Shown: in pieces, positions 1 to 8,261 of the stretch | How positions within the stretch are numbered: the first letter of the stretch is position 1 | Layout: every line of letters begins with the position of its first letter | Source of the DNA: Sphingomonadaceae bacterium | Lineage (GTDB): Bacteria > Pseudomonadota > Alphaproteobacteria > Sphingomonadales > Sphingomonadaceae | DNA length: 20,892 bases | Reading direction: 5' to 3' | Assembly: GCA_004282995.1 (NCBI GenBank) | Contig: SHLU01000014.1 | Coordinates: 1-20,892, forward strand | Program-made: the position numbers and the translations under genes | Notes under the pieces: generated by a model | Told to the model about the DNA's origin: nothing | Database searches by the model: none | What the model saw: only the letters and a program-made list of their open reading frames with translations

Positions 1-894
1 CTCGAGAAGTCCATTGAGGATTGGCTTGTCCTCGCCACCGAGCCGTGAAGGTGTGCGACCGACAAAGATGCCTATTTCACGGATCAGGTGTGACTGGTCG
101 TAGAAATGTTCCATCACTGCTTCCACCTGTGCGTCATCAGTTTCCAGAGCGGAAAGGATCGCGGCTGCACGAACGGCACGGTATTTGCGTCTTAACGCCT
201 GCGGATTCAGGCCGAAATACCGTTCTACCAACCGCTGGGTCTGGCGCCGGGAATAGCCGGACTGGGCGTAGAGCGCCTCGAGATCGGGGTCGAGCGATGT
301 GCCGAGCCACTCGACGGTCACTTCGATGAGCCTGGCATGGCGTGCATTGACCCTGCCCAGATGCTTCTCGACAAAGCTCGTCAGCGCACCCTGCATGGCT
401 TCTTTAGTGAACTCGGGCCGCGCGTTGAGATCGATCATTGTCTCGCACAATTGATTGGCGGCGGGACCGAGGATTTCCGCAGCATCGAATATCTGATTGC
501 CGAACTTGTCGGCAGGCATTCCGCTGAGCGCGGCCCAGCCAAGCGGCGTCAATGCCGCCCCGCAGGAATGAAATCCGCCCGTGAATTGGAAGGGCAAGGC
601 AACGCCGGTTGGCGATTGCAGCGAGCAACAGGGGATCGACTGGCTCCGGCCGTCGCGAAAATGGGCCGTTCCTTCGCCTTTGAGAACGAGCATCAGCTTG
701 CCGACGTCGGCTGGCTGAATATCGTGAATCTCCTCGTCATCGCAGGAGAAATGGAAAAAAGTCGTAACAAAGGGCCGCAGCGAACGGGACGGGGCAATGT
801 ATTCGATCTCAACTCGCGAGACTGGCGTCGGCGCGTGCTCCTCGAGATGCTGTGATTTCGTAGCTGGCTCGCCAGTCCCTGCAAACCGTTTCAT
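1..894 (-). CDS. AraC-family transcriptional regulator (3' end outside window)
   Basis: This gene codes for at least 298 residues and is still open at the left edge, so its C-terminus is missing. The C-terminal part reads as an AraC/XylS DNA-binding domain. The first helix-turn-helix lies around residues 205-245 (GYSRRQTQRLVERYFGLNP). The second lies around 262-285 and contains FYDQSHLIREIGIFVGRTPS, the usual Y-DQSH-IR-F-G-TPS signature. Residues 30-190 form an N-terminal domain that probably binds a ligand, but I cannot name the ligand. The ATG at 894 is the first in frame, and AAGG lies about 12 bases upstream. The gene starts 18 bp after the DUF885 stop and is probably cotranscribed with it. 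Its target may be the DUF885 operon, but this is inference. Confidence 0.85.
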   Translation of the reverse strand, partial: MKRFAGTGEPATKSQHLEEHAPTPVSRVEIEYIAPSRSLRPFVTTFFHFSCDDEEIHDIQPADVGKLMLVLKGEGTAHFRDGRSQSIPCCSLQSPTGVALPFQFTGGFHSCGAALTPLGWAALSGMPADKFGNQIFDAAEILGPAANQLCETMIDLNARPEFTKEAMQGALTSFVEKHLGRVNARHARLIEVTVEWLGTSLDPDLEALYAQSGYSRRQTQRLVERYFGLNPQALRRKYRAVRAAAILSALETDDAQVEAVMEHFYDQSHLIREIGIFVGRTPSRLGGEDKPILNGLLE

Positions 895-912
895 TGTGCG
901 ACTATCGCCTTT

Positions 913-2763
913 TTATTGGCCCATAGATGATTCTGCCCCTTTTTTGCGAGCAATCCAAGCCTTTATATTCTCTTCGAGAATGGACAGCGGCACCGGCCCG
1001 CTTTCCAGCACGGCATCGTGGAAGCCACGGATGTCGAACGCCTGGCCAAGTTCGTCGCGCGCCAGCTGGCGCAATTCCATGATCTTGAGCTTGCCGATCA
1101 TGTAGGCGGTCGCCTGTCCCGGGTAGACCACATAGCGTTCGATGGCCTTGCGAATGTCACCTTCGGGATTGGGCGTATTCTTCTGCAGGTAAGCAATCGC
1201 GTCCTCGCGACTCCAGCGCTTGTGGTGGATGCCGGTATCGACAACCAGCCGCGCCGCGCGCCACAGCTCCATACCCAGCCGTCCGAAGTCGGAATAGGGA
1301 GCGGTATAAAAGCCCATGTCCTTGCCCAGTTCTTCCGAATACAGGCCCCACCCCTCGGTATAGGCGGTCACCCCGCCGAACCGACGAAAGGCCGGGATGT
1401 CACCCAGCTCGGTCTGGATGGCGCGCTGCAAATGGTGGCCGGGCAGGCCTTCGTGATAGGCCAGCGCCTCCAGCTCGTTCTTTGACATGTCGCGCAGATT
1501 GTAGAGGTTGACGTAATAGGTGCCCGGCCGCGAACCGTCAGGCGCAGGACTTTGGTAGAACGCCTTGCCCGCGCTCTTTTCGCGGAATGCCTCGACCGGT
1601 TTGATCACCATCGGCGCCTTGGGAAGCGTGCCGAAATATTCCGGCAGCTTTTGCTCCATCGCTGCGATCCTGGCTTCGGCGTCGGCGATATAGGCTTCGC
1701 GGCTGGTATAAAAGAACTGGTCGCCGGTGCGCGTATGTTCGAAGAAGTCCTGCAGGCTGCCCTCGAATCCTACCTCTTGCATGATTTCGCGCATCTCCCC
1801 GTGGATCCGCGCAACTTCCCGCAGGCCAATGGCATGGATCTGGTCGGCGGTGAGATTGGTGGTGGTATAGCTCGCCAGCAGCGCTTCGTAATAGGCTGCC
1901 CCGTCGGGCAAACGCCAGATGCCGTCCTCGGTCGGCGCGATCGCCTGCTGGCGCTTCATCTCGGCCAGCAGGTTTTCGAAGGCCGGGCGCGCCGTATCGG
2001 TCCAGGCGAGATCGACCTGCATTTCCAGATCGGCCTTGGCGGCATCATCGATGTCCAGCCCTTTGACCTTGGTGCCGAAGTCCTCGATGATCGCGTTGTC
2101 GCTTTCAGCCGAAAGAAGATTCTCGATATCCGAAATCACGTACGGATAGACCCAGTCGGGCGGCATGATCCCGCGCTCGGCCCGGTCGTTCGATTCGGCG
2201 GTTAGAGTGCGCAAGACCTCGCCCAGCCCTTCGACACGGCTAACATAGTCGTGCGCCTGGTCGACGTTGGAGACCTGGTGGATACCGATGAGGAATGCCG
2301 GCAGCCGGCTCTGAGCCCCGGTCATCTGGTTGAACAGATAGCCGTGGTCACGAAACGGCCAGAGCGATTCGCTGCGCTTCGCCATCGAATCAAACAGCCG
2401 GTAGGAGAGCGCGTCCTCCTGCGACAGGGTGGCCAGATCGTAGCTCTCGCGCATTTCCTGCGCCGCGGTTTGCAACAGCAAATATTGAGCGCGTTCGCCC
2501 GCGTCCGAAAAATCTCCCCAGCGCCCGTAATCTTCGTCACGAATGCCGCGATAGGCCTTGGACATCGGTGACAGCGCCAGGTCGGCTTCGTCATAGGCGA
2601 CGAAAAATCTGTCGATGCTGGTCCCGGCCTCTATCTTGAAGCCGTCTCGCTCTGACACAGCTTGAGTCGCAGTCTTAACTGCGATTTCATCGTTCTGGAC
2701 TGCGGCGCAGCCGGCCAGCGCGAGGATCGATACCGTCAAACAAAACGGGGCGACGACTTTCAT
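913..2763 (-). CDS. DUF885-family lipoprotein, predicted zinc metallopeptidase
   Basis: A 616-residue exported protein. The start is set at 2763 because a good ribosome site (AAGGAG) lies 7 bases upstream and the protein then opens with a lipoprotein signal peptide (MKVVAPFCLTVSILALAGC, lipobox LAGC). The upstream in-frame start at 2817 would bury that signal. The family hallmarks are HEGLPGHHLQ (about residues 437-446) and EGWGLYSEEL (about 470-479). In DUF885 proteins these are thought to form a zinc site like that of HExxH peptidases. Length is normal for the family. The protein is likely anchored in the periplasm and acts on peptides; the substrate is unknown. An AraC-type regulator follows 18 bp downstream, and a terminator structure sits about 50 bp upstream of the start. 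Confidence 0.88.
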   Translation of the reverse strand: MKVVAPFCLTVSILALAGCAAVQNDEIAVKTATQAVSERDGFKIEAGTSIDRFFVAYDEADLALSPMSKAYRGIRDEDYGRWGDFSDAGERAQYLLLQTAAQEMRESYDLATLSQEDALSYRLFDSMAKRSESLWPFRDHGYLFNQMTGAQSRLPAFLIGIHQVSNVDQAHDYVSRVEGLGEVLRTLTAESNDRAERGIMPPDWVYPYVISDIENLLSAESDNAIIEDFGTKVKGLDIDDAAKADLEMQVDLAWTDTARPAFENLLAEMKRQQAIAPTEDGIWRLPDGAAYYEALLASYTTTNLTADQIHAIGLREVARIHGEMREIMQEVGFEGSLQDFFEHTRTGDQFFYTSREAYIADAEARIAAMEQKLPEYFGTLPKAPMVIKPVEAFREKSAGKAFYQSPAPDGSRPGTYYVNLYNLRDMSKNELEALAYHEGLPGHHLQRAIQTELGDIPAFRRFGGVTAYTEGWGLYSEELGKDMGFYTAPYSDFGRLGMELWRAARLVVDTGIHHKRWSREDAIAYLQKNTPNPEGDIRKAIERYVVYPGQATAYMIGKLKIMELRQLARDELGQAFDIRGFHDAVLESGPVPLSILEENIKAWIARKKGAESSMGQ

Positions 2764-2811
2764 GCATGCTCTCCTTGTTACAGCGGGGCCTAGCTGCTTG
2801 CCTCGGAAATT

Positions 2812-2924
2812 GCACAAAAAAAGGGCGGCCCCGCATAACGGGACCGCCTCTGAAGTTGAGGAACTCGTTGCATTGCTGCCTCGAGCCCTTCGGGTCGCAG
2901 GAGGGTGTTAGCAAAATTCAGCTA
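2812..2924 (-). ncRNA. Candidate small RNA or attenuator leader upstream of DUF885
   Basis: This is the roughly 110-nt transcript implied by the minus-strand terminator at 2816-2848. A TACAAT hexamer at 2936-2931 could be the -10 box, but no convincing -35 is visible. Near its 5' end the RNA carries CCUCCU (2904-2899), the complement of a Shine-Dalgarno sequence, followed by a small CCC-GAA-GGG hairpin (2894-2886) and further short complementary segments (CTCG/CGAG, CCTC/GAGG). CCUCCU could pair with the AAGGAG of the DUF885 gene in cis, or with other mRNAs in trans as known for several alphaproteobacterial small RNAs. I cannot assign it to an RNA family, and the ends are estimates. Confidence 0.35.
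2816..2848 (-). terminator. Intrinsic terminator, minus strand, upstream of the DUF885 gene
   Basis: Read on the minus strand, GGCGGTCCCG, loop TTATG, CGGGGCCGCC form a 10-bp stem with one G-U pair, followed at once by seven T residues (A-run 2816-2822 on the plus strand). On the plus strand there is no T-run and the G-U pair becomes a C-A mismatch, so the direction is clear. No protein gene on the minus strand lies upstream of it inside this intergenic region, so it must end a short RNA or act as an attenuator for the DUF885 gene 50 bp downstream. Confidence 0.75.
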
Positions 2925-3060
2925 CCGAAGATTGTATGAAAACGACATGTCCCGAATTTCGCGAAATTACAGTGACGTCCGTCTGACGCAATTTTCGCAA
3001 AGTTGGAGCATGTCGCTGTCCGCTCGACAGTTGGGTTCGCGGAATGCATACGGCCGCGTC

Positions 3061-4089
3061 ATGATTTTCCCGCTTATTCGCCCCCTCATCCATGCGCTCG
3101 ACCCCGAACGGGCGCATCGGCTCTCGATCGAGGGGCTCAAGCTAGCCCCTCTCCCTCCGCCGGCTTCGCCCGACAAATCGTTGTCGATCGAGGTAGCAGG
3201 CGTGCACTTTCCCAATCCGGTCGGGGTCGCGGCGGGCTATGACAAGGATGCCGAAGTGCCCGACGCCTTGTTGCGGCTCGGATTCGGTTTCGTGGAGGTC
3301 GGATCGATCACGCCGCGGCCGCAGACAGGCAATCCAAAGCCGCGGCTGTTCCGGCTGGCTCGCGACCGGGCAGTGATCAACCGGATGGGTTTCAACAATG
3401 CCGGTGCCGAAGTTGCAGAGGCGCGGCTGGCAAGGCGAAAGCGATCTGGCGTGCTGGGCATCAATATCGGCGCCAACAAGGATTCGGCCGATCGCGTCGC
3501 CGATTATGCCGAGATGACCCGCCGCATGGCGCCCTACGCTTCCTACCTGACAGCGAATATTTCCAGTCCCAACACCCCCGGCCTGCGCGCTTTGCAGGAT
3601 CCAGCGGCCCTGGCTGGCCTGCTCGATGCCGTGCTCGGTGCGCGCGGAGCAGATGGACCGCCGCTGTTCCTCAAGGTCGCACCCGACCTGGAGCCCGGCG
3701 ACATCGACGCTATCGCCCGACTGGCAATCGACAAGGGTCTGGGGGCCCTGATCGTCGCCAATACGACCATCGCCCGTCCTCCGCTGCGCTCTCGCGAGAA
3801 GGACGAGGCCGGGGGGCTTTCGGGCGCGCCGCTGAAGCCGCTCGCTTTGCAACGCCTGCGCGATTTCCGCCAGGCCACCGGCGGCGCGTTGCCGTTGATC
3901 GGGGTCGGCGGTATCGCCTCGGTCGACGATGCATGGGAGCGGATCCGGGCCGGGGCCAGCCTGGTCCAGCTCTATTCGGCCATGGTCTACGAGGGCCCCG
4001 GCCTGGGGCGGACAATCGCACGCGGCTTGGCCCGCAAATTGCGTGAGCACGGCATGGCTTCGATTGAACAGGCAGTTGGAAGCGAATAG
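3061..4089 (+). CDS. pyrD: Dihydroorotate dehydrogenase (quinone), class 2
   Basis: A 342-residue FMN enzyme that oxidises dihydroorotate to orotate in pyrimidine synthesis and passes electrons to quinone at the inner membrane. The N-terminus (MIFPLIRPLIHALDPERAHR) is the membrane-associating helix of class 2 enzymes. The TIM barrel shows GVAAGYDKDAE (55-65), GSITPRPQTGNPKPRLFRL (81-99), INRMGFNN (106-113), NISSPNTPGLR (166-176, with the class 2 catalytic Ser at 169) and the FMN phosphate site IGVGGI (280-285). The start at 3061 is chosen because it begins the family N-terminus. It has no clear ribosome site, and the frame stays open back to a GTG at 2905. The ggt gene follows after 9 bp. Confidence 0.95.
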   Translation: MIFPLIRPLIHALDPERAHRLSIEGLKLAPLPPPASPDKSLSIEVAGVHFPNPVGVAAGYDKDAEVPDALLRLGFGFVEVGSITPRPQTGNPKPRLFRLARDRAVINRMGFNNAGAEVAEARLARRKRSGVLGINIGANKDSADRVADYAEMTRRMAPYASYLTANISSPNTPGLRALQDPAALAGLLDAVLGARGADGPPLFLKVAPDLEPGDIDAIARLAIDKGLGALIVANTTIARPPLRSREKDEAGGLSGAPLKPLALQRLRDFRQATGGALPLIGVGGIASVDDAWERIRAGASLVQLYSAMVYEGPGLGRTIARGLARKLREHGMASIEQAVGSE

Positions 4090-4098
4090 CAGACAGGC

Positions 4099-5847
4099 AT
4101 GATGTTCCGTAGCTTCCTTGTCGCCAGCGGCGCCCTCGCGCTGGGTGCCTGCGCTCCAGCCGCGCTCTCTCCCGCTGCTCCGTCCGTGATCCAGTCCGGT
4201 CCGGCCCCATCCGCTCAGCCGTTTACCGGAGCCGTCGCCTCGGCAGATCCGCGAGCCACTGCGGCGGGCGAAGCGATGCTGGCCCAGGGCGGCAGCGCCA
4301 CTGACGCTGCCATCGCGACAATGATCGCACTGACAGTGGTGGAGCCACAAAGTTCCGGCATCGGCGGCGGCGGATTTATCGTGCACGGCACGCCCGCCGG
4401 AGACGTCGTCACCTATGATGGACGCGAAACTGCACCGGCTGCGGCAAAGCCCGACTGGTTCCTCGATGCCCAAGGCAATGGCCTGCCCTTCGGCGACGTC
4501 GTGCTCACCGGGCTCAGCATCGGGGTGCCCGGCAATATCGCGGTCGCAAAACTCGCCCATGACGCGCACGGCAAGCTGCCCTGGGCAATGCTTTTCGAGC
4601 CTGCCATCCGGCTCGCCCGGGAAGGGTTCACTGTCAATGAGCGGCTCAATCAGTCGCTCGACGGATATGCCCATCGCGCCGGTCTGACCGAAGCGGGCAA
4701 AGCAACCTTTTATGCCGGTAGTGATACTCCAAGAGCCGTGGGCACTCGAATCGTGCAGGTCGAGCTTGCCAATTCGCTCGAACAGATTGCCAGCGGGGGA
4801 CCCGACGCCTTCTATCGCGGGTCTTTTGCGCAAGGACTCGCCTCCCGGGTTGCCGCTGCCACGCCCGGCGAAGCCCGGATGACTTCTGCCGACATCACCG
4901 GATACGAGGCCAAGATGCGGCGGCCCGTCTGCGGCGACTATCGCGGCTACAAGGTGTGCGGGATGGGTCCGCCGTCCTCGGGCGGGGTGGCGGTGCTGCA
5001 AATCCTGGAGCAGTTGGAAAGGTTCGATCTGGCCGCGCTGGGTCCGCAGTCGATCACGGCCTGGCACCTGTTCGTCGAAGCGCAGCGCCTCGCCTATGCC
5101 GACCGCGAACTTTACATCGGCGATGCCGATTTCGTCGAAGTCCCCACTGATGGGCTGGTTGATCCCGCGTATCTCTTGACCCGGTCTCAGCTGATCGATC
5201 CCGCGCGGCGGCTGAACGAAGTGGCGCCAGGTCGCCCGCCCGGTGCTCCGCAGGCGCGGGCAGTGGGCGAAGCCTTCCCTGAAAGTGGCACTTCGCACCT
5301 GGTCGCCATCGGCGCTGATGGTACCATGGTGAGCTACACCACCACGATCGAGGGCGCGTTCGGTTCAGGCCACATGTATGGCGGCTTTTACCTCAACAAC
5401 GAATTGACCGATTTCAGTTTCGCTCCGGCAGAGCATGGCCGGCCAGTTGCCAATAGGGTTGAAGGTGGCAAGCGGCCGCGCAGTTCGATGGCGCCGACGA
5501 TTGTCTACGATCCGGCGGGCAAGCCGCTGCTCGCGCTTGGCGCGGCCGGGGGCCCGACCATTCCGATCCAGACCGCCCGGAGCATTATCGGGGTGATTGA
5601 TTTCGGACTCGGACTGGAAGACGCGCTGGCCCTGCCAATGATCATGAGTTTCGGTGACCGGCTTATCGTCGAGGAGGGAAGCTGGCTCGCCAAGTCCATT
5701 CCGCAATTGCAGGCACTGGGACATGAACAAGTCGTAGCCTCGGGCTTCCTGTTCCGGACCAACGGCGCGATGCGGACGGCCCAGGGATGGAAGGCCGCCT
5801 TCGATCCCCGCCTGGTGCCGCTTCTGGCGACGACCAAAGACAACTGA
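4099..5847 (+). CDS. ggt: Gamma-glutamyltranspeptidase (glutathione hydrolase), lipoprotein
   Basis: A 582-residue Ntn-hydrolase that removes or transfers the gamma-glutamyl group of glutathione and related peptides. Such enzymes cleave themselves before a catalytic Thr. Here that Thr is residue 398 in ESGTSHLVAI, preceding VSYTTTIEGAFGS (411-423) and NNELTDF (433-439). Other conserved sites are YDGRETAP with Arg109 (gamma-glutamyl carboxylate binding), RPRSSMAPTIV (459-469) and GAAGGPTIP (481-489). The N-terminus is a lipoprotein signal (FLVASGALALGAC, lipobox LGAC), so the enzyme is probably tethered to a membrane and not freely soluble in the periplasm. A second ATG at 4102 is an equal start. 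It lies 9 bp behind pyrD and is likely cotranscribed, though the two functions are not obviously linked. Confidence 0.93.
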   Translation: MMFRSFLVASGALALGACAPAALSPAAPSVIQSGPAPSAQPFTGAVASADPRATAAGEAMLAQGGSATDAAIATMIALTVVEPQSSGIGGGGFIVHGTPAGDVVTYDGRETAPAAAKPDWFLDAQGNGLPFGDVVLTGLSIGVPGNIAVAKLAHDAHGKLPWAMLFEPAIRLAREGFTVNERLNQSLDGYAHRAGLTEAGKATFYAGSDTPRAVGTRIVQVELANSLEQIASGGPDAFYRGSFAQGLASRVAAATPGEARMTSADITGYEAKMRRPVCGDYRGYKVCGMGPPSSGGVAVLQILEQLERFDLAALGPQSITAWHLFVEAQRLAYADRELYIGDADFVEVPTDGLVDPAYLLTRSQLIDPARRLNEVAPGRPPGAPQARAVGEAFPESGTSHLVAIGADGTMVSYTTTIEGAFGSGHMYGGFYLNNELTDFSFAPAEHGRPVANRVEGGKRPRSSMAPTIVYDPAGKPLLALGAAGGPTIPIQTARSIIGVIDFGLGLEDALALPMIMSFGDRLIVEEGSWLAKSIPQLQALGHEQVVASGFLFRTNGAMRTAQGWKAAFDPRLVPLLATTKDN

Positions 5848-5916
5848 AGCGCGGGATTCTCGCGCTTGCCGCTATCGCGCGCACGCCCTACACCCGGCGA
5901 CATTAGGGGCTTTGCC

Positions 5917-7779
5917 ATGGTCGCGAATGTGGCGGGCGAGAGTTCCCGGTGGGAGCAGGAGCAGGTTTTCGTGCAATTGAGCGATTTCGATACCACGCAG
6001 AATCTCGTCGAGCTTTTCTTCAAACGAGCCGATGAACACGGCGACCGTCCATTCCTTGGTGCCAAGCGGGACGGCAATTGGACCACCCAGAGCTGGCGCG
6101 AGGTCGCAGAGCAGGTCAGTGTCCTCGCCGAATCCCTGCGCGCAATCGGTCTCCAGGACGGTGAGCGCGTGATGCTGGTGAGCGAGAACCGGCCCGAATG
6201 GTGCATCGCCGATCTGGCGATCATGGCTGCCGGCTGCATTACCGTGCCCGCCTACACCACCAATACCCAGCGCGATCACATGCACATCCTCGACAATTCG
6301 GGCGCCAAGGCAGTGATCGTTTCGAACGAGAAGCTGTCCGATCCGCTGCTGCCGGCGATCATGCGGACCGGGATTGCCGAACACGTCATCGCCATCGATT
6401 CGATCCGCCCACACCAGGCCGCCGGAGGCGAAACCGTACATCGCTGGGCGGACCTTCTTGAAGGTGACCCGGTCGAGGCGCGCGCAGCTGTCGACGCGCG
6501 GCTCGAGCGCATCGGCCGCGATGCTACCGCCTGCATCATATATACCAGCGGCACCGGCGGAGCTCCGCGCGGCGTCATGCAGCACCACGGCGCGATCCTG
6601 TGCAACGTGAAGGGCGCAGCCGAGATTCTCGCCAATGATTTCGGGCTCGACGAAGACGAACGCTTCCTGTCGTTCCTGCCGCTCAGCCACGCCTATGAAC
6701 ATTCCGGCGGGCAATTCCTGCCGATCGGGGCTGGCGCGCAAATCTATTACTCGGAAGGGCTGGAGAAACTGGCCAGCAATATCGAGGAGACGCGGCCAAC
6801 TATCATGGTTGTCGTCCCGCGCCTGTTCGAAGTGCTCCGCACCCGCATCATGAAGCAGGTGTCCAAGCAGGGCGGTGCCGCCAATTACCTGATGGACAAG
6901 GCGCTGGAGATTGGCGAGCGGCGTGCCAATGGCAAGTCGCGCGTGCTCGACAAGCCGATGGACGTAGTCCTCGAACGAACCCTGCGTCCCAAGATACGCA
7001 AACGGTTCGGGGGGCGGATAAAGGCGATGGTTTCAGGCGGAGCGCCGCTCAATCCCGATGTCGGCATCTTCTTCGAATCGATGGGCCTGACCATGCTGCA
7101 AGGCTATGGCCAGACCGAGGCTGGACCGGTGATCAGCTGCAATCGGCCTGCCGCCGGGCTCCGAATGGATACGGTCGGCCCGCCGATGACCGGCGTCGAG
7201 GTGCGCATCGCCGAGGATGGCGAACTGCTGGTCCAGGGCGAACTGGTGATGCACGGTTACTGGCAGAACGAGGCCGAGACGCGCCGCGTGCTGAAAGACG
7301 GCTGGCTCCACACCGGTGATATCGGCCATTTCGACGAAGCCGGGCGGATTGTCATCACTGACCGCAAGAAAGACATGATCGTCAACGACAAGGGTGACAA
7401 CATCGCCCCGCAGAAGATCGAGGGCATGCTGACGTTGCAGCCGGAAATCGGACAGGCGATGGTGGCTGGCGACAGGCGGCCCTATATCGTCGGGCTGATC
7501 GTGCCCGAGGCCGAATGGGCCCTCGAGTGGGCCAATGCCCACGGCAAGAAGTTCGATCTGAAAGAATTGCAGGAACTGCCCGAGTTCCGAAGTGCCGTGC
7601 GCGCCGCGATCGACCGTACCAATGTCGACCTGTCGGTGATCGAGAAAGTGCGTGGCTTCGCCTTCGCCGACGAGGCCTTCACGATCGAAAACGAGGAAAT
7701 GACGCCGAGCATGAAGATCCGCCGCCACGTGATCCGGCAGCGCTATCAGGACCGACTCGATGGTTTGTATCGGCGTTAG
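5917..7779 (+). CDS. Long-chain fatty acyl-CoA ligase (AMP-forming)
   Basis: A 620-residue member of the ANL adenylate-forming family, closest in layout to long-chain acyl-CoA synthetases (FadD15/FAA type). It activates a fatty acid with ATP and joins it to CoA. The AMP-binding loop is YTSGTGGAPRG (209-219). Then come GYGQTEAGP (about 394-402), GWLHTGDIG (about 461-469), the hinge DRKKDMIVNDKGDNIAP and a C-terminal TPSMKIRRHV (about 595) carrying the expected catalytic Lys. The loop is unusual: the common TTGxPKG is TGGAPRG here. The start at 5917 is chosen for the AGGGG upstream; an in-frame start at 5866 gives a weaker context. The gene follows ggt by 69 bp on the same strand. Its chain-length preference cannot be read from sequence. 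Confidence 0.9.
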   Translation: MVANVAGESSRWEQEQVFVQLSDFDTTQNLVELFFKRADEHGDRPFLGAKRDGNWTTQSWREVAEQVSVLAESLRAIGLQDGERVMLVSENRPEWCIADLAIMAAGCITVPAYTTNTQRDHMHILDNSGAKAVIVSNEKLSDPLLPAIMRTGIAEHVIAIDSIRPHQAAGGETVHRWADLLEGDPVEARAAVDARLERIGRDATACIIYTSGTGGAPRGVMQHHGAILCNVKGAAEILANDFGLDEDERFLSFLPLSHAYEHSGGQFLPIGAGAQIYYSEGLEKLASNIEETRPTIMVVVPRLFEVLRTRIMKQVSKQGGAANYLMDKALEIGERRANGKSRVLDKPMDVVLERTLRPKIRKRFGGRIKAMVSGGAPLNPDVGIFFESMGLTMLQGYGQTEAGPVISCNRPAAGLRMDTVGPPMTGVEVRIAEDGELLVQGELVMHGYWQNEAETRRVLKDGWLHTGDIGHFDEAGRIVITDRKKDMIVNDKGDNIAPQKIEGMLTLQPEIGQAMVAGDRRPYIVGLIVPEAEWALEWANAHGKKFDLKELQELPEFRSAVRAAIDRTNVDLSVIEKVRGFAFADEAFTIENEEMTPSMKIRRHVIRQRYQDRLDGLYRR

Positions 7780-8252
7780 GCGACAAGCCGTCGGCGGAAT
7801 TGACTCAGCTGGGAACTTAGAATCTCGAAGGCCGCTCCGAGCTCACGTTCAAATTCTGCTGCCTCGCCCTCCTGCACAGCCCAGCGGTCTGCAATCGGCT
7901 CGTTGGAGCGGTAAACGACGATATCGAACAGCACGGTCCATGCGCCGTTGTCGTTATGCGAAATGGCAACGACACCATGTGCCAAGAATTGGCGGCGCTT
8001 CTCGATTTCTTTCCATTGCTGCAAAGCGTTTCCAAGCGCGTTGAGTTGCCTGGGAGTGCCGCCAGCCGATCGCGCAACGTCCTCCAAGTCGGCGAATCTC
8101 TGCCCAGCCAGATGCCTGAGTTTTCTCTCGGAGTACGTTTCAACCACCTTTTCCATCGTCAAACCGACGGCGCGTTCGGCCCGAGCAAACTTGTTCAAAC
8201 AGCGTCCACGCCATTGGGCGACCGCGCATAACGCTTCGCTATCAGTCGTCAT
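7776..8252 (-). CDS. Unrecognised protein with a HEPN-like RxxxxH motif
   Basis: A 158-residue soluble protein that I do not recognise by name. The mostly helical first 90 residues lead to KRRQFLAHGVV, in which Arg87 and His92 form R-x4-H followed by G. This pattern is typical of HEPN domains, where the Arg/His pair can form an RNase site. A short strand-rich segment (about 93-128) and a last helix (130-155) follow. Assignment to HEPN is inference from this one motif and the helical pattern. The gene starts 9 bp after the stop of the gene at 8262-8789, so the two are likely translated from one message. Its stop overlaps the stop of the convergent acyl-CoA ligase by 4 bp. No signal peptide or membrane segment is visible, and the ribosome site is weak. 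Confidence 0.65.
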   Translation of the reverse strand: MTTDSEALCAVAQWRGRCLNKFARAERAVGLTMEKVVETYSERKLRHLAGQRFADLEDVARSAGGTPRQLNALGNALQQWKEIEKRRQFLAHGVVAISHNDNGAWTVLFDIVVYRSNEPIADRWAVQEGEAAEFERELGAAFEILSSQLSQFRRRLVA

Positions 8253-8261
8253 GGCGAGGTG

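Noticed and set aside
1552..2205. 217-codon plus-strand frame inside the DUF885 gene
   Set aside because: Antisense shadow of a well-supported gene, no ribosome site or family features.
2905..3060. In-frame 52-codon extension of pyrD starting at a GTG right after AGGAGG
   Set aside because: The AGGAGG touches the GTG with no spacing. The extension does not resemble class 2 PyrD proteins, whose membrane helix begins at 3061, and the AGGAGG is better explained as part of the minus-strand RNA candidate.
3142..5298. 718-codon open frame on the minus strand, antisense to pyrD and ggt
   Set aside because: It runs antisense to two genes with clear families. Its translation is low-complexity (Arg/Gly/His-rich) with no recognisable domain. 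Long antisense frames are common in GC-rich DNA.
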